A stretch of DNA of 64,000 bases from Myrmaecium sp. VS I D KN 1 (Eukaryota; Ascomycota; Dothideomycetes; Valsariales; Valsariaceae): the NCBI GenBank assembly GCA_019775845.1, contig JADQAV010000008.1:186001-250000 (forward strand), read 5' to 3'. The notes below the pieces were generated by a model that made no database searches, had not been told where the DNA came from, and saw nothing but the letters and a program-made list of their open reading frames with translations. Below, piece after piece: positions 45,574 through 56,999 of this stretch (its first letter is position 1; every line of letters starts with the position of its first letter). Position numbers and translations under genes: made by a program.

Positions 45574-46045
45574 TTATGAAAACGTACAGATTTCTGTTCC
45601 CCGTGAAGTAATGAAAATGCACAGTTGATGAACAGTAATAAGGAACGTCAAGAACGTACCTAGTCTCAAGAAGTAATACGTGGTGAACGCAAAAGCAAAA
45701 ACACTACCAGCTAGCAAACGGATCCCAAGCGTAAGATCTCCGCCGTATCTCTCCCAAAGCAAACTGCACCACCAGAAACGCTCCTCCAACCCGAAGAGTT
45801 GACCATATACACGGACTAACAAGGTAGGGCAAAAAGCATAAAAAAAAACCATTTTCGAGTACGAATACTCTCATATATATAGTGCCGCCCTTGCTAGTCA
45901 CCATCTTCCCCCTCCACTCCTCCTGTTGGGCGGAGAGAGGCACACCATCTTGAAACCTAACCACACGAGTTATTAAACTGCTTCCTGCAGCGGGGTTTGA
46001 ACTCACAGAGCGAGGCAACGGGAACGACGACGACGACTGCGCCAT
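45574..46045 (-). CDS. Membrane protein gene with a frame change at a T9 run
   Basis: ATG 46045 opens a frame (MAQSSSSFPLPRSVSSNPAA, ITRVVRFQDGVPLSAQQEEW, GGTIYMRVFVLENG) that reaches a run of nine T residues (minus strand, about 45836-45844). Beyond it, coding character is strongest in a different minus frame, to 45574: YGQLFGLEERFWWCSLLWER, YGGDLTLGIRLLAGSVFAFA, FTTYYFLRLGTFLTFLITV, with two hydrophobic spans. The original frame continues only to a stop at 45704. A one-base length change in the homopolymer, a sequencing error there, or slippage would all give this picture. The product would be a small membrane protein. It is convergent with the gene at 44627. Confidence 0.5.
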
Positions 46046-46059
46046 CGAACCCGTGGATG

Positions 46060-47165
46060 GAAAACAGCAGGGTTGGTTGGGTATATGTGGCGTGTGACTG
46101 CTGCTGCGGCCTGCAGGCTGGCTGGCGTTTGCTTGGGACGGGAAGGGAGGGGGGGAGGGGGAGGTGAGATCTTGGGGTCACGCTCTGCTTCTAAATACCG
46201 GCACTGCCCTTCTCTTGATCGGGCTGGGGCTTGCTGGGTATCCTTCTGCTGCGGGGGTTTGCTCAGTTAGATATGAGGGGATACCTATTGCACTGTACAC
46301 AAGGCTTGACTTTACGGTCTATACTGCTTCTTGTTTCACGAAGCATACGCTATAACAAGAAGCCGGTATAAAGTACCTTGATATTGGAATACGGTCGCTC
46401 TTTATATGGTATGAAAAGCTCCATGTTCGGCTCTCTGTCTTCAGATTCTGATCAGGGCCAGAAGGCTGACCAGTTTAGCTTCAGAGCATTAAGCTCCGCC
46501 CGTGAAGCATGGCCTTCGTCCAACTACTACTCTCTCAAGTGCTGACTTGCCTACAAGGCGTTGGTATAGCGCTGTACCTCCTCTTGATCTCCCATTTCTT
46601 CTAGTGCAGACGTTTCTCCCAATAGAGATATCCTGAACAGTCTACGCACCATGCCTTCGCATTGAGCCCGGAACAAGCCCCATATTCGGCCTACAACGTG
46701 CTTTGATTTACATTACGTTCGCCTCGATCACCGTGCTTTTAGATGCCCATGACGATCAGCTACGTATCATTGGAGCATATAAACCTCAAGTTTCTATTCA
46801 CATGCTTCTCAGCAGTTACGAGTAACGAACAGCACAAAGTGCATTTCCCTGAAGAGCGGTGTACTCTAGCCTGATGAGGCCGCAGGGGAATATGTAGTTC
46901 TAGGAAAAGCCTCTCTCGCTACTATACATGACTTCTCCTGCCGGATGTTGCGCGGCCTTCTTTTCGTGATGTCGTTTCGTTCGCTTCACTCATCCCAACT
47001 TAGGGAATATACGGGGATGCTTTTTGATCAAATATTCTCAAACTGTCTACGGCCTCATCCAGCGTCCGCTGAATAAAAAACGAAGACGCCGGACACAAGC
47101 CAAACCATCCCAGACTCAATCAAGCAGTCAACAGACCAAGCAATCCGATCAAAAGCGCGTCATCG
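46060..47165. other. No supported gene
   Basis: Only short frames without motifs; the region separates two minus-strand genes. Confidence 0.4.
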
Positions 47166-47170
47166 CACCA

Positions 47171-47753
47171 TCAGATCGACCAAGCTCTAGACCTGGGGCG
47201 GAACTCCTCCAAGTCATCCTCAAGCTCCTCGAACCAAACGTAAGTAAGGTACTCCCTCTTCTGGCAGATCAAGCGACGAAGCAGCATGTCAAGCGCCTTC
47301 AGCTCGTTCCAGGCAAGGACGATGCACAGGCGGAGGAGGTGGGCGTCTTGCTGGTGCTCGGGGAGGTCGAGGTCGAGGTACATGTCGCAGATCATGTTCC
47401 ACTGCTCCATGAGCTTGTCGCGGGTGACGCGCAAGCAGTCGTTGTAGCACAGCAGACGGTCGAGCCAGCGGGCGGCGTTGGGGCCGGGGAGGCCTTCGAG
47501 GTAGCGGCAGAGCCATTCGACGGGTTCGTCGGGGATGCCGCTGAGGGAGTCGTCGGCGAAGTCTTGAGGGCGGGTGTAACGGTAGTGGGTATAGAGGGTG
47601 TCGTCCTTGAGAAGCGTCTCCATCGGCACGTCGCACATCCTTTTGATAATCTATAAGTGGAGTGTTAGTCAGCGTCCGTATCGTAACTGTGGTTGGAGAA
47701 TTACTTACAGGCACGCTTCCAGCCAAATCTTGAGCCTGAATCTGTTCTTCCAT
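47171..47753 (-). CDS. Orphan two-exon protein, 174 aa
   Basis: Exon 1 is 47753-47709 (45 nt). The intron is 47708-47651 (58 nt; GTAAGT donor, TGACTAAC branch, CTTATAG acceptor). Exon 2 is 47650-47171. The product reads MEEQIQAQDLAGSVPIIKRM, then a helical body with many Leu, Trp and Cys residues (PVEWLCRYLEGLPGPNAAR, WLDRLLCYNDCLRVTRDKLM, QWNMICDMYLDLDLPEHQQD, LLRLCIVLAWNELKALDMLL) and ends FEELEDDLEEFRPRSRAWSI. It has no signal peptide; this looks like a soluble all-helical domain. Splice signals are excellent and the frame is intact. I do not recognise the family. Confidence 0.85.
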
Positions 47754-49497
47754 GATGTGACGTTGTCTTGAACGGCTTGTTGTTGGTCTGAACGCGACGA
47801 AGTAGAAGACTGGTACGGTGTCCTTGAGATGATGACTGAGAGACAAAGATTGCCTGTTGCTGTGTCAAAGAGTTGCCAACGTAAACAGCGAGGGAGGTGG
47901 CGAGCACGGCGTTGACGAAGATGAGAGAGCGAAGGAGGATGTTGACAGTGCGGTGCAGACGACAGTGAAGGAGAGTCAGAAGAGTCACTCTCGGTTAGTA
48001 CTAGCGCGACTAGCTCAGTAGCCGGCATGGGTCAGCGACATTCGACTCACTACACCGCCTCCACGACATCAAGCTAATGGCCTGCCGCCTTTCCATACCA
48101 CGTGAACATCCTGTCAATATGGAGGATGACCGGATTACTTTCAGCCATTCTCTTTTACGGCGAATTACCTTAGGAGATCCCTCTGGATTGAACATCAGCG
48201 TCTGGCTCGCGGCCGTCCCAAATGTCTCTTTCTGTCCAAACCTAACCCTTGTGTTTGGAGCTACCCTGATGACTTACCGTTTACGAAAAGGAGCCGCTCT
48301 CCCGTTTCAGCGCCTAGCATAATCATTTGCTTATACGCTGAGATGTATTGGGCCTCGTTGATATCCTGTCCAGAGAGTGACAATGTCCCTTTTTCCTCCC
48401 TACATCGACGGATATTGCCATTGCAAAGCAGTACTGTATCAACTTTAGCCTCCATGGTGTAGGAATACGCGAGGATGATCATTTCCCGCAACGACAGCCT
48501 CTACATCCCATACAGAAGCGGAACCGCCCGTGGATCCAGTCTTCAAGAGTCCGAATGTCCGGCCTGGCCTACATACACGCCATCCCAATTTTAAGCAACC
48601 GCATTCTCATAGAGCTGCTTTCCCTGGGCTAGGGAAGCTTTCCTACCCTAGAGCATGCGATCGAATACACCTCTTTCCGAACCAGGATTCCATGTTTCAC
48701 ATTCCAATAAAGGCGAACGGAGAACGGAAATACAACTGTTTGCCGTAGACAAGGACCGGTCTCCCATGAACCTGCGTCTGAAACAGACCCTGCAAGTGAG
48801 GGCAGCCTCTCTTGACAACAACGAGCCGGTGACCAGAAGCCTCCTACGAATCACGCCGGCGGGCTTCGGATAGCAGCGTGCATAGATTCCGGAGGATTTG
48901 TTATCGCCGGAAGCAGCAAGATATTGAACTCTGGTTAGAGGAGCTATCGGGAAGCGTGCAACACATAGCAAACGAGAGAGCGGGGAAGGGGTACCTAGGA
49001 CGGCCAGCTTGCAGTTCTAGACGTAGGGGTATATGCAGACACAGCTGCTGGAGCTCCCTCGGTGGGATTCTAGTAGCAGGGCCTCCATGTAAAGCAGGAT
49101 GTTATACCGAAAGAGAAACGTGAGCTTGTTTGACAATGTAGTCACTATATGAACCCTTAATCCCTTGTTGAGATGCTGCGTTACTGCCCGACTTCCAGAA
49201 GTTCCTATAATATCTGGAATTTATAGGCTGATCCAGTTCCTCTCCAAGCCGCAGAAGCTGCCGGCATAAATGCCAAGCATGCAATAGTCTCTTATTCCGG
49301 AACTCCTACGAGTCTTCGTGATATACTCGCTCCCTGCCACCGACTTCCAGTTCAAAAAGTCCCCTAAATCACCCCTTTATCAGCTGGAGGAGTCGTACGT
49401 TCAAGTGTCATTCCGCGTTCCCCGTGAATCCAATGCTTTGTTCGTTCCCATAGAAGTTAAGGCTGAAGCCTGAACCGGATCCAGAATTCAGAAACGG
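47754..49497. other. No confident gene; two weak coding-like frames
   Basis: A minus frame at 48261-48491 (VDTVLLCNGNIRRCREEKGT, GQDINEAQYISAYKQMIMLG) and a plus frame from ATG 48655 to 48873 (TEIQLFAVDKDRSPMNLRLK) look like fragments of proteins, but lack splice support or neighbours in register. They may be relics. Confidence 0.3.
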
Positions 49498-50402
49498 TCA
49501 ATCGGCGTCTTCATACGGCTTTGGAAGTCCAAAAATCCTGCCAACCGGCCAGTGGAAGGGGATGAACCATATGGAATCATGGTGCTGCGGAATCTCCTCA
49601 TTGAATCTGTTTCAAGTCAGTACTTCCTCTCGCTTAGAGTTTGGATAGGTAGGACTTACGGGAACTGCTTCAATCCCCTCTCCTGCACCGTCTCCACGTC
49701 GTCCAGCCATGCCTCTACGTCGCTTTCCATCCGTCGTTTGCTTATTCTCTTACGCCACGAGAGATTGCTGTCCACCAACGCGTTGTCGCGAGGCCGCTTA
49801 TGCTCCAGCGTGTCGTAGTCGATCTGCTTGATCAACGTCCACTCCTTCTCCCACTCTCCATCGCTCGCCCTGCTGCTATTATCCTCATAGGCGCCGTCGC
49901 TCCCGGCAGAATCAGTGAGAGCAAGGCGCTCGTACGCCGCGAGAACTTCTCCCACTGGTTCTTCCCTCCTCCTCCTCCTCATCCTAAACCTCAGCCCTTC
50001 TTCCTCCCTCTCCTTGCTCCCATCCTCCCTCCTCCTCTTGAGCTCCGCCCTCTTCTTCCTCGCCCACTCCTCATTCCTCGCCTTCTGCTCCTTCTCCTCC
50101 CTCCTCTTCCGCCTCGCCTCGGACTCCGGCTTCGGAGGCCTCGCAGGAAACGTGATCCTGCTCAACCGCTCAAACACCCCCGGCGACACGGTCTGGCGGA
50201 ACCGCTCCTTGTCCTCCTCCGCCTGTCTCTCCTTGGCCGTCTTCCTGTCAGCCGGGATCTTGGAGCCAGGCTTTGCCTGGCGAGGAGAAGGGCGAGGATC
50301 CAGACGTGCTGGGGCTGTGATTTTGGAGAGGTTGCGCAGCGTCTCCGGGTCGGCGATGGGCTCGTTGAGCTCTGGCAAATGACGGGGGCGATGGGCAGGC
50401 AT
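49498..50402 (-). CDS. Orphan two-exon protein, 283 aa, charged coiled coil
   Basis: Exon 1 is 50402-49660, starting at an ATG in ideal context (CCACCATGCC). The intron is 49659-49607 (53 nt; GTAAGT donor, TACTGAC branch, AAACAG acceptor). Exon 2 is 49606-49498. The protein begins MPAHRPRHLPELNEPIADPE. From about residue 60 to 150 it is a long Lys/Arg/Glu helix (KERQAEEDKERFRQ, RRKRREEKEQKARNEEWARK, KRAELKRRREDGSKEREEEG), a coiled-coil and nuclear-localisation type composition. A more ordered C terminus follows (EVLAAYERLALTDSAGSDGA, SWRKRISKRRMESDVEAWLD) ending in aromatic-rich DSIWFIPFHWPVGRIFGLPK. It faces the gene at 50689 head to head, 286 bp apart, so they may share a promoter. It is the largest well-supported gene here; function unknown. 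Confidence 0.85.
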
Positions 50403-50688
50403 GGTGGTGGCGAGTATGTTGATGGTAACGAGGTACGTGAGGTTGAGTAGAGGTGATAGGGTAAGTGGTAGCCTAGCAGACAATGGGAGATCAATCGCGC
50501 AGCAATTGTGAGTGTTGATGCCTGAATCGTCAGGCTCGAAAATTCTCCTGCCTCAGCATGGCCTTCCTCCACCGAACGCAGTGTATTGCGTCAAATCAAC
50601 CACAACAGCTACGATCGTCACTCCTGCTCCAGCTGTTCGCCGCTCCCTCTCGCTCTCTACAACCGCTTTCGACAACCACTACACGAAA

Positions 50689-51063
50689 ATGCCAGCTTTC
50701 TCCCGTCTCGCGCTGGTGGCCTGCGGCGCTGTTTGCTTGGTTGTGCTCGCTGTCGTTGTTCACAACCAGCGTGGCCGTGAGTCCGGTCATAATCCCCAGG
50801 AGCCCCAGCCCGCTACTCCTCCTGCCGATGACGACGACAACGATGCCGATGTCCCGTTTTTCTACAAGGCTCTTCCGTCGCTTTCGCCCTCGCCCCCTCG
50901 ATCCCCTCCTCCCATCCACGCACCTCCTCCTCTTCTGGAGGAAGAGGACGACGAAGAAGAAGAATCCGGCGCCGGTGGTGACTTCCAAGAGATTTACCAC
51001 CTGGATGTGGAGGATGATGATGACGAGGATACTGAAAGAGAGGATGGTTGGGTTGATTTCTGA
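50689..51063 (+). CDS. Type II-like membrane protein with acidic tail, 124 aa
   Basis: The ATG at 50689 gives MPAFSRLALVACGAVCLVVL, a signal-anchor-like hydrophobic segment (residues about 6-23), followed by a basic HNQRGRES junction. A proline-rich region (LPSLSPSPPRSPPPIHAPPP) separates several acidic runs (ADDDDNDADV, EEEDDEEEESG, VEDDDDEDTEREDGW). No intron. A membrane location with the acidic tail on the far side of the basic junction is the plain reading. The TM plus acidic-tail layout recurs in the 59-aa protein at 36602. It is divergent from the gene at 49498. Confidence 0.75.
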   Translation: MPAFSRLALVACGAVCLVVLAVVVHNQRGRESGHNPQEPQPATPPADDDDNDADVPFFYKALPSLSPSPPRSPPPIHAPPPLLEEEDDEEEESGAGGDFQEIYHLDVEDDDDEDTEREDGWVDF

Positions 51064-51364
51064 GGTATGCTGTACTGCTCCCCGTGAACAGGTTAAGATC
51101 ATTCTCTGGGAAAACGATACTAACAATCCTCCTAGCGTACAGGAAGTACAGAAGGCAACATCCAGATTCTCGAACGCAAGAGCTATAATATACATTATGG
51201 AGTGAAGGCCCTGCCTTCAAGTGGAGAATGGCACATGGAGGCCTTCTAAATAACGACCACTGGATATATATACTGCCCAATATATCTTAGAAGCCTTGTC
51301 GCCTCCGGCGACCGATCCACCATCAGAACCGTTTTTACCTGCTCTATTTCCTCTTTGATGGCCG

Positions 51365-51510
51365 TCTACTCCCGTCAACATGGCTCACTGTGTTCGATAC
51401 CCCCTCTTTGAAATCCGTTTACTCCTCCTAACACGGCTCACTGTGTTTGATACCGTCCTCTTTCAATTCCCGTTTACTTCTCTTTACATGGCTCAATATG
51501 TTTCATACCC
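51365..51510. repeat. Tandem repeat, about 54-bp period, nearly three copies
   Basis: GGCTCACTGTGTTYGATACC recurs at about 51382 and 51435 and, degenerate, at 51490 (GGCTCAATATGTTTCATACC), with similar flanks (CGTTTACTCCTC, CCTCTTTGAAATC). The units lie 3' of the gene at 50689. Confidence 0.8.
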
Positions 51511-51877
51511 CGCCAGAAGCCAGAAAGGCTACAGAGCTACACCGTGCTACTGGGTTTATTCAGATTCTCCTTGTGATATATTGGAAGAGGGCCAGGCGAC
51601 AACTCATTCGTAGCGATCTCCGAGCGACGACAAGACGTAAGACACGGCTAGTTCTTCCTCATATCTCAAGATGAGGAGCTATTCCTTCTGATAGCATCAA
51701 GAGAGCGTATGCGTTCATCTGAACGCTCTAATTATAACTGTATCTCACAGGCTCAACGATCGCCCGGGGCCAACAACAGGAAACCTCGCGCATAAAGCAC
51801 TATACAAAGAATCAGTACAGCCCCTCGTAAAACATACAGACCTCACCTACCGAGCGCCGCCCTCCCCTCCCACAGAC

Positions 51878-52333
51878 TCAAACCGGAAACTCCATAACAT
51901 CCCTCCGCCCCCCGTTCCTCTCCTGCTCCCGCACCTCCTTCTCAAACCTACGCTCCGCCGCACGCACCTCCCTCTCCCTCCTCATCCTCTCCCTCATCTC
52001 CTCCACCACCGTCATCGACTTCGAGTCGATCTCCACAGCCGCCGCAGCGGCGTCGGTCCTGCGCTTCTCGAGCTTCTTGAGCAGGCTGCGGAACGGGCTG
52101 CGAGAGGCGGCGGCGACGACGGCGTCCTCGTCCCCGCCCGGGTTGCGCGCGCGCGCCTTGTGGATGCGGTAGCTGTCGGCGACGCTCCGCTTGATGGTGC
52201 TGCGTAGGGAGATGAGGGGCTCGTGTCGCCCGATGCCGGTGTAGATGGTGGGCTCGGGGGTGGATGCTGGGGCTTGTTAGCGATGGGCTTGTATGAATGG
52301 GTGATGCTGGGCTTTCGTACATTCTTCGGACAT
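51878..52333 (-). CDS. Orphan two-exon protein, 133 aa, 13-nt first exon
   Basis: Exon 1 is 52333-52321 (13 nt, MSEE and one base). The intron is 52320-52267 (54 nt; GTACGA donor, CGCTAAC branch, CCCCAG acceptor). Exon 2 is 52266-51878. The product reads MSEESSTPEPTIYTGIGRHE, LISLRSTIKRSVADSYRIHK, a central SPFRSLLKKLEKR segment, then a long charged helix (VVEEMRERMRREREVRAAER, RFEKEVREQERNGGRR) ending MEFPV. It has no signal peptide or membrane segment. It is divergent from the gene at 52650 across 316 bp. Longer ATG frames on this strand (51948-52424, 52012-52488) are shadows in other frames. Confidence 0.8.
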
Positions 52334-52595
52334 GGTTGCGTTGGTTGCTTGTGTGAAATTGTCGAGGACCTGTGTACGCTGCTTGGGGAAGTGTCTCGGC
52401 TGCTGGACTCGTCGAAATAATCACATTCGAGCCGCGTGGGCCACGTGATTTGGCAGTCGCTGCTCTGCCTGACCATCACAACACTCATCAGTCGACGCTC
52501 TCACATCAAGTCTTCTCCCAGCCAACCCATCCCTCACCGCAAGCACCATAAGTAAGCCTCCCACCCAGCCTATCCTTCCTCCCACTAACCCCCCC

Positions 52596-52602
52596 TATAA
52601 AA
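52596..52602 (+). promoter_or_regulatory. TATA box of the gene at 52650
   Basis: TATAAAA, 48 bp upstream of the ATG, preceded by a C-rich stretch and followed by a CA/AC-rich leader typical of fungal promoters. Confidence 0.7.
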
Positions 52603-52649
52603 GCCTCTCCCTCACAACCACAACCACAACACCAACACCAACCACCACC

Positions 52650-53054
52650 ATGCCACCCAATGGCCCCCGTCGCTCGGTCGCCTTCAAGCTAACCGACACC
52701 GAGCTGGCCCGCTCCGCCCTCGCCCTCGAGCAGCACATGCGGCGGCGGGGCCTAGACGCCTACAGCAGCACCAGCGACGCGCGCATCCTCGCGCAGCTGC
52801 ACGCCATCACGGGCGTCGAGCGAGCGGCGCAAGCGCGGCGGCGGAGCAGGCGGAAGGGCAGCCAGAGGAGAGTGCCGCGGACGATGAGGCGGGTGAGGAG
52901 GCGGTGGAGGGCGAGGAGGAGGGCGCGGAAGGCGAGGGCGTGGAGGAGGACGAGGAGGAGGGAGGGGAGGATGAGCGTGGGGGCAATAGTCAAGCGTGGG
53001 TTGAAGGCGTTTGGCCGGAGGATGGTGGTGAGGATGCTGCCGGCGTGGTTTTGA
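52650..53054 (+). CDS. Small basic protein, 134 aa, unknown
   Basis: The ATG at 52650 (ACCACCATGCC context) lies downstream of a good TATA box. The first 60 residues look globular (RSVAFKLTDTELARSALALE, DAYSSTSDARILAQLHAITG). From residue 65 the protein is almost pure Arg/Lys/Ala (RRSRRKGSQRRVPRTMRRVR), then ends with SVGAIVKRGLKAFGRRMVVR, an amphipathic helix. The purine-rich DNA also leaves an acidic overlapping frame open to 53194 (EEEGAEGEGVEEDEEEGGED), so an unseen intron could switch the tail from basic to acidic. Similar architecture to 5859-6230. Nucleic-acid binding is plausible but unproven. Confidence 0.65.
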   Translation: MPPNGPRRSVAFKLTDTELARSALALEQHMRRRGLDAYSSTSDARILAQLHAITGVERAAQARRRSRRKGSQRRVPRTMRRVRRRWRARRRARKARAWRRTRRREGRMSVGAIVKRGLKAFGRRMVVRMLPAWF

Positions 53055-53099
53055 GGGGGAAGGGGGAAGACTGGAGTCTTCCTGAGCAGACGGTGGGCT

Positions 53100-54350
53100 G
53101 CTGCTCTCGCCGATATTTGCGGCGACGTCGTCCTCGTTGCTTCTTTCTCACCATTCGCAATGGGCGATGGCGTTGGCGTTTCTTCAAGTTGTGAGTTTAT
53201 CAACATCGCGTCTTCCTCTTCCGCTAGCTAACAATCAAGGCAGTTCTTTTCTTCTTTACCAGAGTGCCGCAAGGGCACGGAATTCGATCGGCGCGCCGAG
53301 CAACATCCTGTACAATAGCTTAGATAACACCAACACGACGACATGATTGCTCTTTCTGCACCAGATCACTGCTTCTCTAATCGTCTGATGTTGCTTTAGC
53401 CTCCTCTGTGACACTTCAGACGAAAGGACAAGGAACCGAGGATCAGCTGCGTTTGATAAAGGGAGGTGAGGTCTTCTTCCATAGAGCCGCTGAGATGTAG
53501 AGTTAACTCTCTCTTTATCACGGCCGTCAAACAGCCTTGCAGCTAAGTAAAAAGCATACATCTCAAAGACCAGGGGCTAACAAGCATCAGCAGCTGTCAA
53601 CTCGTCATATCCAGGTAAAGTAGAGCTACTTTAAGTAATGCCATGACTACGGACAAGTTCTAAAACATTGCAGCAGGAGCCACCTGAATGTAGCTCAAAT
53701 AATGGAATTCTCAAGTTACGGAAACCTCAGATGATGGAATTCGAATCCGATCAAACGCCCAGAATCCGATGCTATGAGCAAGTCTACCCGTTCGATATCA
53801 ATAAAGCAACTAGTGGAACAGGGAGGACTCACACAAACGAGACTACTCCTACATGCCATGATATGCAAGCCAAATTAGGCCCTTATTCAGTCTCTGCCAG
53901 AGAGAGCAAGGGGACCTTTGGACTTTCCAGGGTTGCCATAATGCAAATCTCACGACGGGCTTCATCTTAAGCAGTTCAGTTTCTTCTCTGTCCGGCTTTC
54001 ACTCCAATAAAAAATGAATTATTCTCAGTGGAGGCCTGTCGAAATACAGCATAACAGTTAGAAACTCCCTTCGTATCAACAGGCATCGTTCAAGGAACCC
54101 TACCACTAGTCGCGCGCCTCATCCCCACAAACAAAACCGCAAGCGAGCGATGTCGTCCAAATCTCAGCCTTCCCCCAAAACCTGAGGCACCAACTTTCTT
54201 AGCGAAGGGCGCCCCCTGAACGCTCGGGCGGGCGGTCCCGCCCACCCCCTTTTTTCCCTCGCACCAGAAAAGCAACCACCACAATCCACCAATGCTGCAA
54301 AAGAGAACCCCGCGCTATGCAAGATAGACAACCATCCATCCAAAAAGAAA
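53100..54350. other. No confident gene
   Basis: A minus frame at 53256-53561 starts with ATG (MYAFYLAARLFDGRDKERVN) and runs 101 codons; it is the only candidate and lacks splice or promoter support. The rest shows nothing. Confidence 0.3.
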
Positions 54351-54353
54351 TAT

Positions 54354-54470
54354 GCGCGGTCGGGGAATCGAACTCCGGCCTCAAGTACACTCCTCCACTT
54401 TCAAAGAACTTCACGTTCTTCGGATGCAAAGGGATGGGAAACTTGAATTCTACCACTAAACTAACCGCGC
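54354..54470 (-). tRNA. tRNA-Gly(CCC) with a 47-nt intron
   Basis: On the minus strand a complete tRNA folds: acceptor GCGCGGT (54470-54464) pairs 7 of 7 with ACCGCGC (54360-54354). The anticodon stem CAAGT/ACTTG is perfect and the loop TTCCCA|T gives anticodon CCC for glycine. The T arm carries GTTCGATTCC. Internal pol III promoters are present: A box TAGTTTAGTGG and B box GAGTTCGATTCC. The intron (54434-54388) starts one base 3' of the anticodon, the canonical site cut by the tRNA splicing endonuclease. A T5 terminator follows within about 13 bp (AAAAA on the plus strand near 54342-54346). Confidence 0.95.
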
Positions 54471-54479
54471 TTTGGGGTT

Positions 54480-56990
54480 GTGTAACGGCCGTAACGTTGA
54501 AGCGGTTTATGAAGAGGAGAGCGACGAGGTGGTTCGTCGGTGGGGGCGGGTGTGGGGACAGGGGGGGGCCATGTCCACTCCCCCTCTTTTGCGTGTGGGG
54601 CGCGAGGCTGAGGATCAGATGGAATGCGATTGGGGAAAGTTTGCCGATGGCGGGGGAGTGGAGACGGTGGGGTTATGTCAGCGCGTGTTTGGGCTCCTAC
54701 GCGTGAAGAGCTTCTCCCCTGGAATGAACTGGCAGAAAGGAATTACGCATGGAAAAAGGAGGCAGGAACTTGGGCGGAGATACCGCGACGATATTTTCGT
54801 CGCATCGTATAGATCGGACCGGGTCGGTACGTACGTACCGTAACACTATGGGCTATTTTACGAATTATATATTGCTCTGTCTTCCTTTCAAGAGCGGAAT
54901 AACGCAAATTATGCGGGACTGGAAGGTAAGGGCTTCGCTGCCATGAAGCTGAAAAGTGCAGATATCTTCATCCGCACAGGAGCGCCGGGTTCACTGATAT
55001 GAGGGGCACTTTCCCCGCTAATCCCAAATACCGCAGCCAGCGGCGACGTGGTCCGGCCACCTGCTGTTCCTCCCCTAGCAGTCCTGCATGGAGAAAACCC
55101 TTGAGAAAGAAGGGAAGATAAAAAACACCCTGAAGAAAAAGATGAACCAAAAAATAAAAGTAAAAATAAAAATTATCCAGGCCTCTTCACCACTCCTTGA
55201 TCCTCCTCCACCTTCTGGCCCCTTAGTAGTAAATATTGGCCCTCCCTGAGATCGATTCGAATTCAAGAGCGAGCAAGTCAAAGAAGACGCAGGCGAGTTT
55301 ATACAACGTATCGCTTGATCATAGGTCCTCCATTCCAGAAGTATCTACGTGTTCCGCACTGCAAACCGATGACCGCGCGTCATCCGTCTGGCCACTATAT
55401 CAACGATCTCCTTACTCGTCCCGAGAACCCATATTTAATCACGTCCTCACATACCTCACCACGAACCGCTCCAAAGGAGCCTTGAACTTATATACCAACA
55501 AGCCGCGGGCCTTCTTAGCTTAGGATCCCGATACAATTGCAAGTGGAGGGGCTCCCCTGCTCCCTCGCCCGCGCAACAAACCCCAGGGGCACCACCAGCC
55601 GAACGAAACGACCATTATGAAGAGCCGAGAGCTATTTGTCAGACTCACCGACAACGGGATGTGGCTGCAGCAGCTAGCTGTCCGAAGGGTTCTCCCGCCA
55701 CATGAGCGGATCTGGGGGTTCGTTCGCGCCCCAAATCCCGGGGCTCAGTAGGTATATCGAACAGACAGGGCTCGATCTATATATCCGTGTCTTGGCCTTT
55801 GACCTGCTCACCCTAGCAAGAATTTGACTTTCCCTAAGATTTTAATTTGCTTGGATAAAATCTGGCCTATCGCCTTGAATAGAGTCAGCTCGCAACGGTC
55901 TTGAGAATGCAAAGCCCCCGCTCATGGTTATATGCAAGGAGTTCCCGTGCTAGCGAGAGCTTTCTGGTAATATATCCTCCCCCTCTTCGGCCATCGCCCT
56001 TCGCCCTCTCCGACGATGTCACTTCTTCCTTTCCGGTAGCTATATTCACCCTCCACACGCAAAAAAGCCCTTCAACCTGGCCTCCTTCCGGCCAGGCAAG
56101 CCCGATAAAATCACCGTTATAAAAACTTGATGACCTTCTTGCTCCCCCTCCAAAGATCACACAACCGCTACTCCCTCGCTTAAAACGCAGTTGCTTCTTC
56201 GTATCAGCTAGGCCAGCACATTTCCACCTTCCTGCACGATCCTTAGATCTGTTAAGTCCGGGAGAGGAACACCCGCGCCAGTACCTGCGGTACACGGCAT
56301 ACGCCTTCCAGCACCGTGTCAGGACCAACACCGACAGAGGCGCGCAGATATAGATGGTGAATTGTCATCGAAACAGGAGGTATAGATATCGTATTGAGCA
56401 GCTTGAAATCGAGGAGCTGCACCGGTCGAAGCATCATCTAGAGGTTTATATCCTGCGCGACAGTGATTAGCGATCAGATTCAAGAGGGCGATACCTACTC
56501 CTTAGCCTCCGGCTTCGATGACACTGTATTTACTGCTTCAACTGCGTATTTCTGCTCTCCAATTTCAATGCCCGTCGAGAAGCCTGATCACAACGGCGAT
56601 AGCAAGGAGCTACTTCAATTCCTCTACGCCGATTCAAAGAAAGAGCAGCCGTATATATCACCACGCGTAGAGTCTTTCGATAGAGGGGAGAGACGAAGTC
56701 TTGATTCGCTTTTTGGGTATCGAGTAACTAATATACAAAAACCGTGCTGAACGTGTGATGAAGCCGGCAGCAAAGAGGGCACGGAGCCAAGGAGGAAATG
56801 CTCGTTGTTCAAAGGACTACTTCTTCAGTATACACTCCAGCCAAATTGGAAGGACAAACTTACCGATTCAAGGGATTTCACCCGACAAAAACGAAAGAGG
56901 CGAGCCAGAACCCCAGCAACCACCGCAAGACAGACCGAAACCTATATAATAAGCAACCAAAATCACAAAGACAGCAAAAGCGTCATGCTT
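54480..56990. other. Ambiguous frames, no confident gene
   Basis: A plus frame at 54472-54843 (123 codons, no ATG) and a minus frame at 55885-56331 (148 codons, no ATG) are open without support. From about 56236 a plus frame reads EEHPRQYLRYTAYAFQHRVR, meets TAG at about 56349, then continues MVNCHRNRRYRYRIEQLEIE to a stop near 56470; this may be one small gene broken by a stop. Confidence 0.3.
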
Positions 56991-56999
56991 ACCACCAAG

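Noticed and set aside
49800-50450. 216-codon plus-strand frame
   Set aside because: Leu/Pro/Arg-rich shadow of the well-supported minus gene at 49498-50402.
50596-51195. 199-codon minus-strand frame
   Set aside because: Antisense shadow of the plus-strand membrane protein gene at 50689-51063; no ATG-plus-splice support.
54472-54843. Protein gene of 123 codons beside the tRNA
   Set aside because: No ATG at its beginning and the composition is unconvincing; its 5' end abuts the tRNA acceptor stem.
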